Positions 8,483-17,318 are shown, numbered from the stretch's first letter. The stretch: DNA of 64,000 bases from Paracoccus aestuarii (GCF_028553885.1 NZ_CP067169.1:124001-188000); one strand, 5' to 3'. Translations and numbers: made by a program. The notes: generated from the sequence alone by a model not told the origin.

Positions 8483-9522
8483 AGCAGCGACCGATAGACG
8501 GCGGTGATGGCGCGGGCCTCGGCCTCGATGGCGTGGTTGGCCGTGACATGGTCGCGCGCGGCGCGGCCCGCGGCGGCGCGGCCCGCATCGTCGTCCAGCC
8601 AGCGCGCCAAGGCGGCGGTCAGGGCGGGCGCGTCGTCGCGCGGCACCAGGCTGCCGGTGTCGCCCTCCAGGATCAGCGATTCATAGGCGCCGACGCGGGC
8701 GGCCACGGTGGGGACGGCACAGGCGGCGGCCTCCAGGGGCGTCAGGCCGAAGCCCTCCCACCGGGCGGGGGCGGCGAAGAGGTTCAGCGCCTGGTAATGA
8801 GCGACCAGCCGGTCCCAAGGCAGCTCGCCCAGAAAGCGGATGCGGTCCTGCAGGCCGGCGGCGCGGATGCGCGCCTGCAATTCGTCGGCGAAGGCGCGGT
8901 TGTCGGCGGTGATGCGGCCGGTGAAGATGATCTGGGCGCGCGGGCGGTCGGGCAGCAGCGCCAGCCCCGCCTCGACCAGCAGATCGACCCCTTTCTGCGC
9001 GCGCACCCGCCCGAAGCAGCCGATCAGCACCGCCTCCGGGTCCAGCCCCAGTTCGGCGCGCAGGGCTGCGCGGTCGGGGGCGGGGCGGAAGACCGTCGTG
9101 TCGACCCCGTGCAGGATCACCGTGGCGGGCCGTTCCAGATAGCCCGCCGCCTGGGGCGATGTCGCGATCAGCGCGTCCTGCCGGCGGATCAGCCAGCGGG
9201 TGAAGCCGGTATGGCGCCGCTGCGCCGCCGATGTGAACAGCAGCCGGTATCGCCGCCGCAGCAGGCCGCGCAGGATCAGGCCCAGGGCCATCTCGGTGTT
9301 GCGCCGCGCGTGCCAGACGCGCCAGCGGTCGCGCGGCATCAGGGCGGCGCGCCACAGCGGGATGTGCGGGATGCCCGGCGGCAGGCCGGGGCCGGTCGCG
9401 CGGATGTCGATCATCCCCGCCTGGACCGGGATCAGCCGCAGCACGGTGGCCGTCACCCCCGACAGGCGGCGCTTGAGGTTGGGGGCCACGACCAGGGGCG
9501 CGGCGGCGGGGCGGTCAGTCAC
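8479..9522 (-). CDS. GT4 glycosyltransferase, LpcC-like (LPS core mannosyltransferase type)
   Basis: The 347-residue protein is a GT-B fold, family 4 enzyme. Its N-terminus VVAPNLKRRLSGVTATVLRL resembles LpcC, the lipopolysaccharide-core mannosyltransferase of rhizobia. The donor-binding C-terminal half has GCFGRVRAQKGVDLLVEA and the retaining-enzyme EX7E region PARWEGFGLTPLEAAAC. It starts with a GTG at 9522 overlapping the MFS gene stop by eight bases and overlaps the GT29-like gene by four. The three genes therefore form one operon. The sugar specificity is inferred from similarity only. Confidence 0.8.
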   Translation of the reverse strand: MTDRPAAAPLVVAPNLKRRLSGVTATVLRLIPVQAGMIDIRATGPGLPPGIPHIPLWRAALMPRDRWRVWHARRNTEMALGLILRGLLRRRYRLLFTSAAQRRHTGFTRWLIRRQDALIATSPQAAGYLERPATVILHGVDTTVFRPAPDRAALRAELGLDPEAVLIGCFGRVRAQKGVDLLVEAGLALLPDRPRAQIIFTGRITADNRAFADELQARIRAAGLQDRIRFLGELPWDRLVAHYQALNLFAAPARWEGFGLTPLEAAACAVPTVAARVGAYESLILEGDTGSLVPRDDAPALTAALARWLDDDAGRAAAGRAARDHVTANHAIEAEARAITAVYRSLL

Positions 9523-10705
9523 GGGATGCCTCGGGGGTCAGCAGGTAAAGCAGCGTCCCCACCGCCAAGGGCAGCAGGAAGAACAGCCACAGCATAGCGA
9601 AGGCCTGGGCCGGGGCATAGGCGGCTTCGGCGGCGGCATAGACCGGGCGCGAGGCGAACTGCATCACCCCCACCCCGCCGATCGAGAACATGTTGAGGAA
9701 TGTCACCCCCCGCCCCACCAGATGCGGCGGCAGAAAGGACCGCCCATGCGCCATCAGCAGCGGATAGGCCGATCCGAAGAAGCCCAGCACCACCAGCAGT
9801 CCGGTGACCGCCGCCAAGGGCAGGGCGGGCGCCAGGATCATCACCAGCAGCGTGACCACCATCACCGCCGAGAAGACCAGCGCCGCGCGGCGCGCGCTGC
9901 CGGCCAGCCGGGCGGCGGGGCCGACGGCAAAGCTGCCCGCGACCATGGCCAGCCCCATGGCCAGCGTCACCCGCCCGATCTGGACCGCATCCGCGCCATG
10001 CACCTGTTCCAGCCATGGCGCCGCCCACAGCCCCCGGATCGCCCCCGTCACCGCATAGTTCACCGCGAACAGCGGCAGGATGAACCACAGCGCGCGCAGC
10101 CGCAGGATCTGGCCGATCGAGCCTTGGGGATGGTCGTCCCCCAAACGCGCCGGATCGCGCACGAAGGCCAGGACCAGCGCCGCCACCGCCAAGGTCAGCA
10201 CCGCCAGCCCCCAGAGCGTCTCGCGCCAGCCCGCGGCCTCGATCACCCAGACCAGGGGCGATGCGCCCAGGATGTTGCCCAGGGACCCGAACCCGACCAG
10301 CAGCCCCGCCAGCATCCCGAAGGAGGCGGGCGGATAATCCCGCGCAAAGATGAAATAGGGCCCCATCAGCGCCGGCGAGCAGCCGATGCCCAAGGCCGTC
10401 ATCGCCAGATGCAAGTGCCACGGCGCATCGGCCAGCGCAAAGATCACCGCCCCCCCCGCGCCCCCCACGGCCATCAGCCAAGCCACCGTGCGGCGCGGCC
10501 CGATCCGGTCCAGCGCCGCCCCCACCGGCAGCTGCATCAGCGCGAAGGCCACGAACCACAGCCCCGATGACAGCGCCAGATCGCCCGGGCTGGCGCCCAG
10601 CTCGGATTGCAGCACCGGCGACATCACCGCCAGGAAGGCGCGATAGAATTGCGACAGCATATAGGCCAGCACGAGGCTGACCAGTCCGGCCGTGAACAGG
10701 CGCAT
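9515..10705 (-). CDS. Major facilitator superfamily transporter
   Basis: The 396-residue integral membrane protein has about twelve hydrophobic segments and the MFS A-motif-like loop GAALDRIGPRRTV between TM2 and TM3. The start at 10705 has GCGGAGGAAATC upstream. It is the first gene of a minus-strand operon with the GT4 and GT29-like genes, so it may move a precursor or be only incidentally linked. The substrate cannot be told from sequence. Confidence 0.85.
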   Translation of the reverse strand: MRLFTAGLVSLVLAYMLSQFYRAFLAVMSPVLQSELGASPGDLALSSGLWFVAFALMQLPVGAALDRIGPRRTVAWLMAVGGAGGAVIFALADAPWHLHLAMTALGIGCSPALMGPYFIFARDYPPASFGMLAGLLVGFGSLGNILGASPLVWVIEAAGWRETLWGLAVLTLAVAALVLAFVRDPARLGDDHPQGSIGQILRLRALWFILPLFAVNYAVTGAIRGLWAAPWLEQVHGADAVQIGRVTLAMGLAMVAGSFAVGPAARLAGSARRAALVFSAVMVVTLLVMILAPALPLAAVTGLLVVLGFFGSAYPLLMAHGRSFLPPHLVGRGVTFLNMFSIGGVGVMQFASRPVYAAAEAAYAPAQAFAMLWLFFLLPLAVGTLLYLLTPEASRD

Positions 10706-10804
10706 GATTTCCTCCGCGGCCCCGCCGGGGGGCGGGGCGTCCTGCCGCCAAGCTGCGGCAGAAGCGCGAAAGCTGCAAGATGTGCAAATCCGCCCGGGGC
10801 GGGA

Positions 10805-11296
10805 TCAGCCCTGTTCGGTTTCGGTTTCGGGCCCGGTTTCGGGGGTGTCGCCGTCATCGGCGGGCTGTTCCAGGCCCGGCGGGGTGACGGGCTGGGTGCT
10901 GCCGCCCATGGCCTCCAGCCGCTCGATCAGGCGGGCGGCCTCGGGGCCCAGCCTGTCACATGCGGCGGGGTCGTCCAGCTCGTTGAAGGCGGGGCGGAAA
11001 TATTCCCGGTCGAAGGCCAGCGCGTCCAGGCCCAAGCGCCCGGTCACCGCGTCGGTCGTATCGGTCATCAGCTGCCATTCGGGGTCCGACACGTCGTAAT
11101 CGGGACATTCCGAGGTGACGACGTTCATCCGCGCCAGGTCCTGCAGCAGGGCGCGCGCCTCGTCGTCGGACAGGGCCGAGACATCCGGCACCGGCACCAC
11201 CAGCCGGTCGCCCGGCACACCGTTCGCGTCCTGCGCCAGGACCGTCTGCGGCAGCAGGGCCGCCGCCAGGATCATCGTCGTCGTCAAGCTGTTCAT
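10805..11296 (-). CDS. Exported hypothetical protein
   Basis: The 163-residue protein begins with a signal peptide (MNSLTTTMILAAALLPQTVLAQ, cleavage after AQ). The mature part is acidic with two Cys (in SECPDYD and PAACDRLG) that could form a periplasmic disulfide. It ends in a low-complexity Pro/Thr/Glu tail. The ATG at 11296 follows AAGAGG; the ATG seven codons upstream has no ribosome-binding site. I do not recognise the family. It is divergent from leuB across a 159-bp gap. A much longer minus-strand ORF through leuB is a shadow. Confidence 0.7.
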   Translation of the reverse strand: MNSLTTTMILAAALLPQTVLAQDANGVPGDRLVVPVPDVSALSDDEARALLQDLARMNVVTSECPDYDVSDPEWQLMTDTTDAVTGRLGLDALAFDREYFRPAFNELDDPAACDRLGPEAARLIERLEAMGGSTQPVTPPGLEQPADDGDTPETGPETETEQG

Positions 11297-11455
11297 CGCC
11301 TGCCTCTTCTTCGCCATGTGGCCAGTCGGCGCGAAGGGTGTGTCACAAGCCCCGTCCGCGCAAGGCAAACTGTCGTGAGCGGGGGCCCGCGCTTGACCCC
11401 GCGGCAGGCCGGGTCTAGCCAGAGCGGGCACATCCCTTGACCGACCGGAGGAACC

Positions 11456-12577
11456 ATGTCCGACGCCTATTCGCTTCTCATCCTGCCCGGCGACGGGATC
11501 GGCCCCGAGGTGATGGCCGAGGTGGTCAAGGTCATCGACTGGTTCGGGGCGAACAGGGGCATGCGGTTCGACGTGGCCCATGACCTGGTGGGCGGGGCGG
11601 CCTATGACGCGCATGGCGTGCCGCTGGCCGATGCGACCATGGCGCGGGCGCAGGCGGTGGATGCGGTCCTGCTGGGCGCGGTGGGCGGCCCGAAATACGA
11701 TGTGCTGGATTTCAGCGTCAAACCCGAACGGGGCCTGCTGCGCCTGCGCAAGGAGATGGACCTGTTCGCCAACCTGCGCCCGGCGCAATGTTTCGACGCC
11801 CTGGCCGATTTCTCGTCGCTGAAGCGCGAGGTCGTGGCAGGGCTGGACATCCTGATCGTGCGCGAGCTGACCTCGGGCGTCTATTTCGGCGAGCCGCGCG
11901 GCATCCATTCCGACGACAACAACGCCCAGAACGAGGGCGGCCGCGTCGGCATCAACACCCAACGCTATACCAGCGGCGAGGTCCGCCGCGTCGCCCGCGC
12001 CGCCTTCGAGCTGGCCCGCGCGCGCGGCAACCGGGTCTGTTCGATGGAAAAGGCCAATGTGATGGAATCGGGCATCCTCTGGCGCGAGGAGGTCCAGTGG
12101 GTGCATGACAACGAATATCCCGATGTGGAACTGTCGCATATGTATGCCGACAACGGTGCGATGCAACTGGTGCGCGCGCCGCGCCAGTTCGACGTGATCG
12201 TGACGGACAACCTCTTCGGCGACATCCTGTCGGATGCGGCGGCGATGCTGACCGGGTCGCTGGGGATGCTGCCCTCAGCATCCTTGGGCGCGGTGATGCC
12301 CAACGGCCGTCCCAAGGCGCTCTATGAGCCCGTGCACGGATCGGCGCCCGACATCGCGGGGCAGGGAAAGGCCAACCCCATCGCCTGCATCCTCAGCTTC
12401 GCGATGGCGCTGCGCTATTCCTTCGGCGAGGGCGCGGCGGCAGACCAGCTGGAGGCCGCGGTGGAGCGCGTGCTGGCAGACGGTGTGCGCACCGCCGACC
12501 TGATGGGCCCCGAGGGCGGCACTCCGGTCAGCACCGCCCAGATGGGCGATGCGATCATCGCCGCGCTGGGGGCCTGA
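11456..12577 (+). CDS. leuB: 3-isopropylmalate dehydrogenase
   Basis: The 373-residue enzyme oxidatively decarboxylates 3-isopropylmalate to 2-oxoisocaproate in leucine synthesis, using NAD and Mg2+ or Mn2+. Visible signatures are [13 protein letters not shown] at the N-terminus, [26 protein letters not shown], the metal-binding [15 protein letters not shown] and [27 protein letters not shown] precedes the ATG. The length is normal. The following DMT permease gene begins immediately after the stop. Confidence 0.96.
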   Translation: MSDAYSLLILPGDGIGPEVMAEVVKVIDWFGANRGMRFDVAHDLVGGAAYDAHGVPLADATMARAQAVDAVLLGAVGGPKYDVLDFSVKPERGLLRLRKEMDLFANLRPAQCFDALADFSSLKREVVAGLDILIVRELTSGVYFGEPRGIHSDDNNAQNEGGRVGINTQRYTSGEVRRVARAAFELARARGNRVCSMEKANVMESGILWREEVQWVHDNEYPDVELSHMYADNGAMQLVRAPRQFDVIVTDNLFGDILSDAAAMLTGSLGMLPSASLGAVMPNGRPKALYEPVHGSAPDIAGQGKANPIACILSFAMALRYSFGEGAAADQLEAAVERVLADGVRTADLMGPEGGTPVSTAQMGDAIIAALGA

Positions 12578-13537
12578 TTGGCGCTGACCGGCAACGTCAA
12601 GGGCGCGCTGCTGCAGCTGGCGGCGATGGGCCTCTATGCGACGCATGACGTGGTGATCAAGTCGCTGGGCGCCACCTATCCGGCGCTGCAGATCCTGTTC
12701 TTCGCATCCCTGCTGTCATTCCCGCTGGTCAGCATCGTGCTGATGCGCGACCCCCAGCCCGGGACGCTGCGCCCGGTCAATCCGGGCTGGGTGATTCTGC
12801 GTACGATGTGTGCCGTGGTGGCGGGGATGGCGGGGTTCTATGCCTTCTCGACCCTGCCGCTGACCCAGGTCTATGCGATCCTGTTCACGACGCCCCTGCT
12901 GATCACGATCCTGTCCATCCCGCTGCTGGGGGAAAGGGTCGGGCTGCACCGCTGGGCGGCGGTCGTGGTGGGCCTGTCCGGCGTGCTGATCGTCCTGCGC
13001 CCCGGCGGCCAGGACCTGCAGCTGGGTCATGTCGCGGCGATGGCCGGCGCCGTGGCCAGCGCCATGGCCGCCGTCATCATCCGCCGCCTGGGCCGGGCCG
13101 AACGACCCATGGTCCTGATGATGTGGCCGATGCTGGGCAACTTCTTCGCGACCGGCGCGGCCCTGTCGATCAGCTATCAGCCGATGGAGCTGATCCACCT
13201 GGCCATGACCGGCGTCATCGCGGCCCTCGGCCTGATGGGCGGGTTCCTGGTGATCATGGCCTATCGCGCGGGCGAGGCCGCGATCGTTGCGCCGATGCAG
13301 TATTCGCAGATCCTCTGGGCCACCGCCTATGGCTGGTTCCTGTTCGGAGAGGGCGTCGACCCCGCGACCCTGCTGGGCGCCGCGGTGATCATCGGCTCCG
13401 GCATCTACATCGTCTGGCGCGAGAGCCGCGGCGGCGTCAGCGCGAACCGCCCCGCCACCAGCGCCCGCCTGCGGACCGAGACGGTGACGGCCCCAAAATC
13501 CACGATCCTGCAAAGATTGTGGCCGCCCCGCAGCTGA
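12578..13537 (+). CDS. DMT-superfamily (EamA) permease
   Basis: The 319-residue protein shows ten hydrophobic segments in two EamA repeats (about residues 5-140 and 150-285), typical of drug/metabolite transporters that export amino acids or metabolites. Its start is a TTG directly abutting the leuB stop (TGATTG), so it depends on leuB translation. No other start gives the complete first helix. Co-transcription with leuB would fit export of a leucine-pathway compound, but that is inference. A hydrophilic 35-residue tail follows the last helix. Confidence 0.82.
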   Translation: MALTGNVKGALLQLAAMGLYATHDVVIKSLGATYPALQILFFASLLSFPLVSIVLMRDPQPGTLRPVNPGWVILRTMCAVVAGMAGFYAFSTLPLTQVYAILFTTPLLITILSIPLLGERVGLHRWAAVVVGLSGVLIVLRPGGQDLQLGHVAAMAGAVASAMAAVIIRRLGRAERPMVLMMWPMLGNFFATGAALSISYQPMELIHLAMTGVIAALGLMGGFLVIMAYRAGEAAIVAPMQYSQILWATAYGWFLFGEGVDPATLLGAAVIIGSGIYIVWRESRGGVSANRPATSARLRTETVTAPKSTILQRLWPPRS

Positions 13538-13541
13538 GGGC

Positions 13542-13569
13542 TTGCATTCGGACGGGCGGCGCGCTAACT
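13542..13569 (+). promoter_or_regulatory. Probable tRNA-Pro promoter
   Basis: TTGCAT at 13542-13547 and TAACTG at 13565-13570 are separated by 17 bases and end about 14 bases before the tRNA. This matches the sigma-70 spacing used by stable RNA promoters. Confidence 0.45.
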
Positions 13570-13583
13570 GCCCGTCCTACGGT

Positions 13584-13660
13584 CGGAGCGTAGCGCAGCC
13601 TGGTAGCGCACCTGCTTCGGGAGCAGGGGGTCGGAGGTTCGAATCCTCTCGCTCCGACCA
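13584..13660 (+). tRNA. tRNA-Pro (anticodon CGG)
   Basis: A 77-nt cloverleaf. The acceptor CGGAGCG pairs with CGCTCCG and is followed by A and an encoded CCA. The D arm contains AGCCTGGTAGC. The anticodon stem CCTGC/GCAGG encloses TTCGGGA with anticodon CGG. The T arm has GGTTCGAATCC. It matches bacterial tRNA-Pro. Its 3' side opens onto accessory DNA, and tRNA genes are common integration points, though no repeated 3' end was found downstream. Confidence 0.95.
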
Positions 13661-14103
13661 ATTTCCCGGTGTTCTGTGGCACATAGTTCTGCCTTTTGTG
13701 TCAGGCGGTCTGCCTCTCTAGCTTGTCAGCTTGACGAAAGCGGACGGTCAGAGATCGGCGCAGCATCGACGCGAAGAGCCCAAAGCCGTAATTGGACCCT
13801 TAGAGCTTCCAGCAACCTCGCAAGGTTCATATTCGGAAGAGCATTCATTTTTCTTGACCGTCCACGTTGATAGCGACATTGCTGCAGGCATGCCCAAGAG
13901 CCATATCCTCTCCGATCGACGCCGACGCCGCGCCCATATGCGGCGGCTCTTTGGGCTGCGCGTCGATCAGCGTATTGTGGCATGATAACGGGCTCACCGT
14001 AGCGCCCACTCCCCCACAAGCAGATACGACCCGCCTTACTGAACCTCCGCAGCCCTTGGCTCCGGGGGCTTTTGTTTTTCCCGAACCTGAAAAGGACACC
14101 ATC
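13661..14103. other. Structured non-coding leader upstream of argC
   Basis: No convincing gene is present in these 443 bases. Three structures are visible. Segments 13763-13787 and 13946-13967 are largely complementary over about 20 pairs. GATCGACGC near 13915 and GCGTCGATC near 13959 bracket a smaller nested stem. A terminator-like hairpin sits at 14051-14079. A 15-codon ORF (13938-13985) with four Arg codons ends in this region but lacks a ribosome-binding site. A 28-nt block at 13760-13787 recurs inverted at 21680-21707. Confidence 0.5.
14051..14079 (+). terminator. Intrinsic terminator or attenuator before argC
   Basis: AGCCC at 14051-14055 pairs with GGGCT at 14066-14070, with further G-U/G-C pairing inside, and is followed by TTTGTTTTT. 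It ends 25 bases before the argC ATG with no gene between, so it either ends upstream transcription or attenuates argC. Confidence 0.6.
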
Positions 14104-15081
14104 ATGAACATTCGCGTCGGCATCGTCGGCATCAGCGGTTTCGGCGGCGGCGAAGCGCTGCGCCTGATCGCCAGCCACCCGTCTTTCGAGCTGGTCTATG
14201 CCGCAGGCGAGGGAAGCGCCGGCAGCCCGTTGATGGACCGCTTCCCTGGCGTGCCGGATAAGCTTTCTGAACTGGTGATCGAGAAGTGGGACCCCACGGC
14301 CCTGCCGAAGCTCGACGTGCTTTTTGCTTCGCTGCCCACGGGCAGCTCGGCCGAGGCGCTGGCGCGTGTCCCTGAGGAAGTGAAGATCGTCGATATTGGC
14401 GGCGACCACCGCTATATCGAGGGCTGGAGCTATGGCCTGGCTGACGTCTGGCCGGACCAGATCCAAGGCCGAAGCCGCATTGCCAACCCCGGCTGCTTTC
14501 CCGCCGCGACCCTGAACGCGCTGGCGCCGCTTTTGACCCAAAGGCTGATCGAGCCCAGCAACATCATCATCGACGCCAAGACCGGCATCTCCGGTGCAGG
14601 ACGGGGCGGTGGCGCCAGCAAGTTCGGCTATGCTGAAAGCAACGAGAACGTGCAGCCCTACGGCCTGCTGAAGCACGTCCACATGCCCGAGATCGCCAAG
14701 ACCATCGAACAACTCAGCGGCGGTAGCGCCGCCGGCTTGGTGTTTACACCGCACCTCGTGCCGATGACCCGCGGGGAGCTGGTTACCATCTACTGCCGCG
14801 GCACCGCGACGACAGAGCAATGCCTGGACGCAGCTCGGAGCTTCTACGCTGACCGGCCGTTCGTTCGTGTCACGACCATGCCGCCACAAAGCAAATGGGC
14901 GAATGGCTCGAACCTCTGCTTTGTTTCTTATGCTGCCGATCCGGAACGCAACCTGGTGATCGCGATCGGAGTGGTCGACAACCTCGGCAAGGGGGCTGCC
15001 GGCCAAGCAATCCAGAACGCAAATCTGATTTGCGGTCTTCCTGTGACTGCCGGTCTGGAAGGCGCACCTGTCTGGCCTTGA
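14104..15081 (+). CDS. argC: N-acetyl-gamma-glutamyl-phosphate reductase
   Basis: The 325-residue enzyme reduces N-acetylglutamyl phosphate to the semialdehyde, the third step of arginine synthesis. The Rossmann start MNIRVGIVGISGFGGGEALR binds NADPH. The catalytic Cys is in IANPGCFPAATLN, with GGDHRY, AKTGISGAGRGG and LKHVHMPEI as further landmarks. AAGGA precedes the ATG at 14104. Base composition and codon use are less GC-biased than the neighbours, and it is flanked by structured non-coding DNA and an IS481 element. Acquisition by transfer is likely. No other arg gene is nearby. Confidence 0.9.
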   Translation: MNIRVGIVGISGFGGGEALRLIASHPSFELVYAAGEGSAGSPLMDRFPGVPDKLSELVIEKWDPTALPKLDVLFASLPTGSSAEALARVPEEVKIVDIGGDHRYIEGWSYGLADVWPDQIQGRSRIANPGCFPAATLNALAPLLTQRLIEPSNIIIDAKTGISGAGRGGGASKFGYAESNENVQPYGLLKHVHMPEIAKTIEQLSGGSAAGLVFTPHLVPMTRGELVTIYCRGTATTEQCLDAARSFYADRPFVRVTTMPPQSKWANGSNLCFVSYAADPERNLVIAIGVVDNLGKGAAGQAIQNANLICGLPVTAGLEGAPVWP

Positions 15082-15249
15082 TCTATAGTAGGCTCCCCCT
15101 CACCCGGACGCTGGCATCTTTGCGAGCGTCCGCTTCGTCCCGCAGAGCAGACGGACCAAGGCGACGGGCAAGCGGCAGCTCTGCGGGACAAGGTGCTCTT
15201 CATGGGCACCGGTATCGATGCCCATGAAGATCGACAAATGAACGTTGAT
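15082..15249. repeat. Three consecutive perfect hairpins downstream of argC
   Basis: Three perfect inverted repeats stand in a row. CGGACGCT (15105-15112) pairs with 15125-15132. GTCCCGCAGAGC (15137-15148) pairs with 15178-15189. CTTCATGGGC (15198-15207) pairs with 15220-15229. None is followed by a T tract, so simple termination is unlikely. No gene is seen in this stretch. Confidence 0.7.
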
Positions 15250-15253
15250 CTAG

Positions 15254-16266
15254 GTGTTTGATCCCATGGTTTGATGGTGCAATCCTTTCGCAGGAATGGA
15301 AGGAAGCATTATGGGACAAGTTCGTCACGGGAGCGCCACGACCACGCACGCTGTCAGAGCTGCAATACAGCGATCGCAAGCTTCGCTCGCGCAGCTGAGC
15401 CGGGAGCTCGGCATCAACCCAAAGACTGTCGCGAAGTGGCGCAAGCGCGAGACAGTTGAGGACCGTAAGACTGGGCCGAAGGAGCCACGCTCCACGGTCT
15501 TGAGTGAGGCCGAGGAAGCAACAATCGTCGCGTTTCGGCGCCATACGCTGCTGCCGTTGGACGACTGCCTCTACGCTCTTCAGCCCTCTATCCCACATCT
15601 GACGCGCTCGGCGCTGCACCGATGCCTGCAGCGGAATGGCATTTCGCGACTGCCGGACGTGGGCGGGGACAAGCCCAAGCGTGCGAAGTTCAAGCGCTAC
15701 CCGATAGGTTTCTTCCATATCGACATCGCCGAGGTGCAGACGGCCGAAGGCAAGCTCTTCCTCTTCGTAGCCATTGATCGCACCAGCAAATTTGCTGTCG
15801 TTCAATTGGCGGAAAAGGCCAACAGGAAAACCGCTTGGGAGTTCCTGGAGCACCTTCTGGACGTCGTGCCCTACCGCATCCACACGATCCTGACCGATAA
15901 TGGCATCCAGTTCGCAGAGCAGCCTCGAAACCGTAACACTCCTTACTCTCGGCAAATGCGGTTCGACATGATTTGCGAGGCAAACGGGATCGAGCATCGG
16001 CTGACCAAGCCCAACCACCCGTGGACGAATGGCCAAGTCGAGCGGATGAACAGGACGATCAAGGACGCGACCGTCAAGCGCTACCACTACGACAGCCACA
16101 GCCAGCTGCGCACGCACCTCGCCGATTTCATCGCCGCCTACAATTTCGCACGCAGGCTCAAGACGCTGAGCGGTGTCACACCCTACGAATACATCTGCAA
16201 GGTCTGGACTTCAGAGCCAGACAGATTCATCGTCAATCCGATCCACCAGATGCCGGGACTGAACAC
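15254..16266 (+). mobile_element. IS481-family insertion sequence with CTAG target duplication
   Basis: The ends are GTGTTTGATCCC at 15254 and the inverted GGGACTGAACAC ending at 16266. CTAG directly flanks both sides (15250-15253 and 16267-16270), matching the known preference of IS481 for CTAG targets. The element is 1013 bp and appears intact and recent. Confidence 0.9.
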
Positions 16267-16270
16267 CTAG
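15311..16270 (+). CDS. IS481-family transposase
   Basis: The 319-residue protein has an N-terminal helix-turn-helix (SLAQLSRELGINPKTVAKWR) and a DDE integrase core: Asp in FFHIDIAEVQ, Asp in LTDNGIQF and Glu in NHPWTNGQVERMN. The ATG at 15311 follows GGAAGGAAGC. The reading frame runs through the right inverted repeat and its TAG stop lies in the CTAG target duplication, so the stop is contributed by the host site. No lesions were found. Confidence 0.92.
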   Translation: MGQVRHGSATTTHAVRAAIQRSQASLAQLSRELGINPKTVAKWRKRETVEDRKTGPKEPRSTVLSEAEEATIVAFRRHTLLPLDDCLYALQPSIPHLTRSALHRCLQRNGISRLPDVGGDKPKRAKFKRYPIGFFHIDIAEVQTAEGKLFLFVAIDRTSKFAVVQLAEKANRKTAWEFLEHLLDVVPYRIHTILTDNGIQFAEQPRNRNTPYSRQMRFDMICEANGIEHRLTKPNHPWTNGQVERMNRTIKDATVKRYHYDSHSQLRTHLADFIAAYNFARRLKTLSGVTPYEYICKVWTSEPDRFIVNPIHQMPGLNT

Positions 16271-16283
16271 GCTGCCACGAACC

Positions 16284-17318
16284 TTATTCTTGCAGCCGTG
16301 CGGTCGTTGCCCGCGGGATCAAGGTTGGCGCTACCGCACGAACTCGGTCTGCATCCGTAACATCCTCGGCCATAAACAGATCGAGCGCGGCGGCCGCAAT
16401 CTGGTCGAATGGGACACGCACTGTGGTCAGCGGCGTGGGGAGCCGCCGGACGATAGGAATGTCGTTGTAGCCAACCACCGATATTTCGCCGGGAACCGCC
16501 ATTCCATGTTGGACTAGGGTCGAGAGCGCGCCGATCGCAGTGTTGTCGTTGATGGCAAAGATCGCACTCGGCCGTTGCGGCAGAGCGAGTAGGTGAGCTG
16601 CAGCTTCGGCGCCAGACTCGATACTGAAGGTTGACGGAACGACCAGATTGGCACGCACCGACAGGCCTGCCTGTTGCATGGCCTGATGATAGCCTGCAAC
16701 ACGTCCGCGCGCGCTGGTCGCATAGCCTGGCCCAGTCAGCACCGCGATGTCCCGATGGCCCAAGTCAATCAGGTGCCGGGTGGCGAGATAGCCGCCAAGC
16801 TGATCGTCCCCCACGGCAGCAAGGCTGCTACCATTATGCCGCAGCGCCAGGACGTAGCGCACCCCCCGTGCGGCAAGTTCATAAGTGAAGTCGCTACCCT
16901 CGCGGGCGGTTGCCAGAATCAGACCGTCCACCCCGCGGCGCAGCAGCGCCTCGGCGGCGCGGCGGTCCGCGTCGGGCTCGTCATCGGTTGTGGCGACGAT
17001 AGTGAACTGACCTGCCCGCGCGGCCGCCTTGGCAAGCGCCTCGTAAAGCATCGCCATGACTGTGTCGGTCAGGCGCGGTACAATGACGCCGATCATTCCC
17101 GTGCTACCCCGCCTAAGGGCCGCGGCCGAGACGTCACGCATGTATCCCAAGCGCAACGCGATTTCGCGCACCCGCTGCGCGGTGGCGCTGTCGGACTTGG
17201 GCAGACGCTCGTCCAGCATCCGCGAGACGGTGGACTTCGACACGCCGGCCTCTCGAGCGACATCATGAAGCGTCACCCGTGCGCGGGCGGCCTGGTGAGA
17301 ATGGTCGTCTAGGTTCAC
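16284..17318 (-). CDS. LacI-family transcriptional regulator
   Basis: The 344-residue repressor has an N-terminal LacI helix-turn-helix (VTLHDVAREAGVSKSTVSRML) with hinge helix, followed by a periplasmic-binding-protein-like effector domain (GMIGVIVPRLTD, DGLILA, GYLATRHLIDLGHRDIAVLTG, NDNTAIGAL, VVGYNDIPI). The GTG at 17318 is chosen because AAAAGGGG precedes it; a longer frame lacks such a site. It is divergent from the aldolase/TRAP operon, and a perfect palindrome lies in the shared promoter region. It most likely controls that operon in response to its substrate. The IS481 insertion lies just past its C-terminus. Confidence 0.9.
   Translation of the reverse strand: MNLDDHSHQAARARVTLHDVAREAGVSKSTVSRMLDERLPKSDSATAQRVREIALRLGYMRDVSAAALRRGSTGMIGVIVPRLTDTVMAMLYEALAKAAARAGQFTIVATTDDEPDADRRAAEALLRRGVDGLILATAREGSDFTYELAARGVRYVLALRHNGSSLAAVGDDQLGGYLATRHLIDLGHRDIAVLTGPGYATSARGRVAGYHQAMQQAGLSVRANLVVPSTFSIESGAEAAAHLLALPQRPSAIFAINDNTAIGALSTLVQHGMAVPGEISVVGYNDIPIVRRLPTPLTTVRVPFDQIAAAALDLFMAEDVTDADRVRAVAPTLIPRATTARLQE

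Noticed and set aside
10805..12166. 453-codon minus-strand ORF covering leuB
   Set aside because: It runs antisense through leuB, whose protein is fully conserved. Only its last 163 codons (10805-11296) have a signal peptide, a ribosome-binding site and independent support.
13938..13985. Arg-containing 15-codon leader peptide before argC as an annotated gene
   Set aside because: There is no ribosome-binding site, the Arg codons are dispersed rather than clustered, and it is about 65 bases from the terminator-like hairpin. It is kept only as a hypothesis.
15105..15229. CRISPR or tandem repeat array
   Set aside because: The three hairpins have different sequences and no direct repeat or regular spacing. 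No CRISPR-like array was seen anywhere in the window.
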